Below, piece after piece: positions 32,091 to 32,966 of a stretch of 32,966 bases of DNA. Location of the stretch: positions 1 through 32,966 of IMG/VR virus record IMGVR_UViG_3300046170_000087. One strand, 5' to 3'. How positions within the stretch are numbered: position 1 is the first letter of the stretch; every line of letters begins with the position of its first letter. This stretch comes from a virus. The translations under genes and the position numbers were made by a program. The notes under the pieces were generated by a model. That model worked only from the letters and a program-made list of their open reading frames with translations. It ran no database searches and had not been told where the DNA came from.

Positions 32091-32159
32091 TGTAAAGGCT
32101 AGTTTTGTACTAGTCTTTACATAACAGAGCCACACGGCTCTTAAAAAGCCACTAATGGC
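32091..32159 (+). other. Run of three RNA hairpins between small genes
   Basis: The first stem pairs TGTAAAGGCTAGT (32091-32103) with ACTAGTCTTTACA (32109-32121): 13 pairs, one G-U, loop TTTGT. The second pairs AGAGCC with GGCTCT (32126-32141, loop ACAC). The third is GCCA-CTAA-TGGC (32148-32159). They fill the gap between stop 32079 and the leader at 32163. The dense structure without a U-run suggests RNA processing or an mRNA-protecting element. Confidence 0.6.
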
Positions 32160-32162
32160 ATA

Positions 32163-32179
32163 ACTAGCAAAGAGAAAGG
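32163..32179 (+). repeat. Repeated gene leader (copy 1)
   Basis: ACTAGCAAAGAGAAAGG is followed 7 nt later by ACATG-type start context (ATG 32187). A copy with one extra A is at 32305-32322, and shorter variants are at 31-41, 31462-31479, 30730-30739 and 30953-30962. The GAAAGG end probably acts as ribosome-binding site; conservation further upstream is more than that needs. Confidence 0.6.
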
Positions 32180-32186
32180 TCTTAAC

Positions 32187-32300
32187 ATGACTAGCGAAGA
32201 GTATAAAAAAATAATTAGTTTTATATTGAATGATCTTGATACAAGAGATCAGCTTAAATTAATTGCACTAATAAAAGAGAAATTAGAACAAAACAACTAA
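32187..32300 (+). CDS. Unknown small early protein (37 aa)
   Basis: The 37-residue protein (MTSEEYKKIISFILNDLD, LKLIALIKEKLEQN) is two predicted amphipathic helices. It is supported by the repeated leader before it and by its place in the series. No family is recognised. Confidence 0.5.
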   Translation: MTSEEYKKIISFILNDLDTRDQLKLIALIKEKLEQNN

Positions 32301-32304
32301 ACAA

Positions 32305-32322
32305 ACTAGCAAAAGAGAAAGG
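32305..32322 (+). repeat. Repeated gene leader (copy 2)
   Basis: ACTAGCAAAAGAGAAAGG is the same as the copy at 32163 except for one inserted A, and is placed the same distance (7 nt) from the next ATG (32330). It is the best-matched pair of the leader family. Confidence 0.6.
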
Positions 32323-32329
32323 CTGTAAC

Positions 32330-32557
32330 ATGAAAGTAAAATTATATTCTACTGACTATGTAATAGTGGATTCACAAACAAAAAAGCCACTAGAAGGTTA
32401 TGAATCTATCTATCATTACACTTCTGTAATTGAGATGCTAAATGAAAAGCTAATCAATGAAGGCTATGAATATATATCTATTACAGAGCTACCCAAAGAA
32501 GAGAAAGAACAATACAAACAAACAATAATGGAAACTGAGGAGTTTTATAATGACTAA
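32330..32557 (+). CDS. Unknown small early protein (75 aa)
   Basis: The protein starts with strands (KVKLYSTDYVIVDSQTKKP), followed by a helix (YTSVIEMLNEKLINEG) and an acidic tail (EEKEQYKQTIMETEEFYND). The composition resembles small phage inhibitors, but no family is recognised. It overlaps the next gene by 8 nt. Confidence 0.6.
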   Translation: MKVKLYSTDYVIVDSQTKKPLEGYESIYHYTSVIEMLNEKLINEGYEYISITELPKEEKEQYKQTIMETEEFYND

Positions 32558-32780
32558 AAAAACAGATTGGGAAAGACTAGCAGAGAAAGAGCAAGCTGAA
32601 AGAGAAAAGGCTTTATCTTCTCTAACTGCAGAACAATTAAAGACAATCAAAAAGGCACATGAAACGATAGGGTCTTGTTTGGATATGATAACAGAATGTC
32701 ATGATCTATATATGTCAGACATAAGCAAGCTCAATAGCGTTTATTGGGCTATTAAACATCAATTTAACTTGGAGGAATAG
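32550..32780 (+). CDS. Unknown small helical protein (76 aa)
   Basis: A charged coiled-coil-like N-terminal half (DWERLAEKEQAEREKALSSL) and a helical C-terminal half with two cysteines (IGSCLDMITECHDLYM). It is not recognised. It overlaps the preceding gene and is followed directly by the next. Confidence 0.6.
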   Translation: MTKKTDWERLAEKEQAEREKALSSLTAEQLKTIKKAHETIGSCLDMITECHDLYMSDISKLNSVYWAIKHQFNLEE

Positions 32781-32782
32781 AC

Positions 32783-32953
32783 ATGGACAAGAAAACTATA
32801 GAAGACTGTATATCTTTTTTCCAATCAAAAGGAATAACTTGTAGAAACATAACAGAAGACGTTGTTGAAGTACTTGTTAGAACTTCATCAATGAGTACAG
32901 ATTGTTGGGTACAGATAAGTGAAGAAGAGATTTATTTTAGAGCCAACGACTAA
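32783..32953 (+). CDS. Unknown small early protein (56 aa)
   Basis: The 56-residue protein (KKTIEDCISFFQSKGITC, EDVVEVLVRTSS, CWVQISEEEIYFRAND) has an alpha-beta pattern. GGAGGAAT lies just before ATG 32783. It ends 13 nt before the window edge; after circular joining the closure hairpin and the HTH gene at 57 follow. Confidence 0.6.
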   Translation: MDKKTIEDCISFFQSKGITCRNITEDVVEVLVRTSSMSTDCWVQISEEEIYFRAND

Positions 32954-32966
32954 CAAAAAAAAGGGC

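Noticed and set aside
1-32966. CRISPR arrays, tRNA genes, insertion sequences
   Set aside because: No regularly spaced direct repeats, cloverleaf sequence or transposase frame was seen on either strand by eye.

Overview
The window looks like the complete genome of a small, AT-rich, tailed phage with a T7-like (podovirus) virion, opened at an arbitrary point. The evidence for closure is a hairpin: the last three bases (GGC) joined to bases 1-7 and paired with bases 17-26 give a perfect 10-bp stem. The terminase is of the Sf6/P22-like type, which fits headful packaging of a circularly permuted genome. The host cannot be read directly. A gene-transfer-agent-type 3-TM holin, an M15 endolysin and several small basic proteins of kinds I associate with marine phages suggest a marine, probably alphaproteobacterial host (low confidence).

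Layout. (1) 438-1554, leftward: a repressor-like HTH gene, a Holliday-junction-resolvase-like nuclease, a DUF6378-like gene and an unknown gene. They start from a divergent promoter pair with a TTGACA/TGTCAA operator, and the repressor mRNA appears leaderless. (2) 1668-6095, rightward: a cytosine DNA methyltransferase, a PD-(D/E)XK exonuclease, a winged-helix protein, an ERF annealing protein, an SSB-like protein, an excisionase-like HTH protein and a zinc-ribbon protein; this is a recombination module. (3) 6096-9505, leftward: small lysine-rich proteins, M15 endolysin, holin, small membrane proteins and a tail-fibre accessory gene. (4) 9515-30370, leftward: the virion and packaging genes in T7 order read backwards (small and large terminase, HlyC-like acyltransferase, portal, scaffold, capsid, gp11-, gp12-, gp13-, gp14-, gp15- and gp16-like proteins, tail fibre, lectin-type protein). 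(5) 30747-32953 and across the junction to 236, rightward: eleven small genes, several preceded by the same leader (TAGCAAA...GAAAGG...ACATG) and separated by RNA hairpins, typical of early host-takeover or anti-defence genes.

The most unusual feature is in regions 1-3. At least five genes there, and perhaps seven, are split by the same kind of event: the reading frame must move +1 to rebuild a protein of the expected family. They are the resolvase, the ERF protein, the zinc-ribbon protein, the GTA-type holin and a small basic protein, with two weaker candidates. The roughly 21 kb of virion genes contain no such break. This is either systematic +1 recoding of nonstructural genes or locally clustered single-base insertions in the assembly. 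The sequence alone cannot decide.

I see no DNA polymerase, primase, helicase, RNA polymerase or integrase. If the genome is complete, replication depends on the host and on exonuclease/ERF recombination, and any lysogenic state implied by the repressor region would lack an obvious integrase. Next to the terminase is a gene with the hallmarks of HlyC-type toxin-activating lysine acyltransferases, followed by a lysine-rich repeat protein that could be its substrate.
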